Source of the DNA: Thermoplasmata archaeon
GTDB taxonomy: Archaea; Thermoplasmatota; Thermoplasmata; Thermoplasmatales; Thermoplasmataceae
Assembly: GCA_021826795.1 (NCBI GenBank)
Contig: JAKAYM010000128.1
Span: 1 to 5,303, forward strand
Direction of reading: 5' to 3'
Length of the DNA: 5,303 nt
Of this stretch, positions 5,295-5,303 are shown one piece after another. Position 1 is the first letter of the stretch; the number at the start of each line of letters is the position of its first letter. A program made the position numbers and the translations under genes. The notes under the pieces are model-generated. The model was not told the DNA's origin. It ran no database searches and was given only the letters and a program-made list of their open reading frames with translations.

Positions 5295-5303
5295 AGATCG
5301 GAA
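5295..5303. other. Probable Illumina adapter remnant, right end
   Basis: AGATCGGAA is the exact first nine bases of the standard Illumina read-through adapter (AGATCGGAAGAGC) and ends at the last base of the window. With the reverse-complement remnant at 1-7, it indicates incompletely trimmed reads at both ends of an assembled contig. Confidence 0.85.

Noticed and set aside
1..5303. Terminal inverted repeat of a transposon (CCGATCT … AGATCGG)
   Set aside because: The repeats match Illumina adapter exactly at the contig ends, one interrupts an ATPase reading frame, and there is no transposase.
1..5303. CRISPR arrays, tRNA/rRNA genes, insertion sequences, riboswitches
   Set aside because: No regularly spaced repeats, cloverleaf-like segments, transposase motifs or conserved structured leaders were seen; gaps are short and AT-rich.

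Overview
The window looks like a complete short contig from an acidophilic archaeon, most likely of the order Thermoplasmatales (Ferroplasma, Acidiplasma or Cuniculiplasma type). The reasons are: moderately AT-rich genes with very AT-rich gaps; heavy use of ATA, AGA and AGG codons; archaeal TATA boxes placed about 22-28 bases before the start codons; no Shine-Dalgarno sequences (leaderless genes); and a type IIIA proton-pump P-type ATPase. The taxonomy is an inference, because no marker gene is present. Both extreme ends carry what looks like leftover Illumina adapter (CCGATCT at 1-7 and AGATCGGAA at 5295-5303), so the biological sequence is probably 8-5294.

Layout: (1) 1-882 (+), the C-terminal 293 codons of a plasma-membrane H+-ATPase-like P-type ATPase, cut by the left edge. 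(2) 883-1392 (-), an OsmC-family protein whose stop codon abuts the ATPase stop with no base between. (3) 1445-3055 (-), an APC-superfamily amino-acid-type permease with about 14 predicted membrane helices. (4) 3056-3283, a 228-bp divergent control region with a perfect 9+9 bp inverted repeat and TATA boxes facing both ways. (5) 3284-3937 (+), a cyclase/kynurenine-formamidase-like metal hydrolase. (6) 4009-4794 (+), an atypical short-chain dehydrogenase (SDR) that has lost most of the catalytic tetrad. (7) 4849-5205 (+), a single-domain cupin resembling KdgF. (8) 5206-5294, an AT-rich tail with a probable terminator and no gene.

How they may work together: the permease and the hydrolase are divergent and could share control. 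The hydrolase, SDR and cupin point the same way at short spacing (71 and 54 bp), yet each has its own TATA box. A small catabolic group (uptake by the permease, then hydrolysis and further modification) is a reasonable guess, but the substrate cannot be read from the sequence. The ATPase and OsmC protein fit pH and oxidant homeostasis in an acidophile and need not belong to that group. No new defence or mobile system is visible. The most unusual items are the degenerate SDR active site, the KdgF-like cupin next to it, the divergent operator candidate and the adapter remnants.
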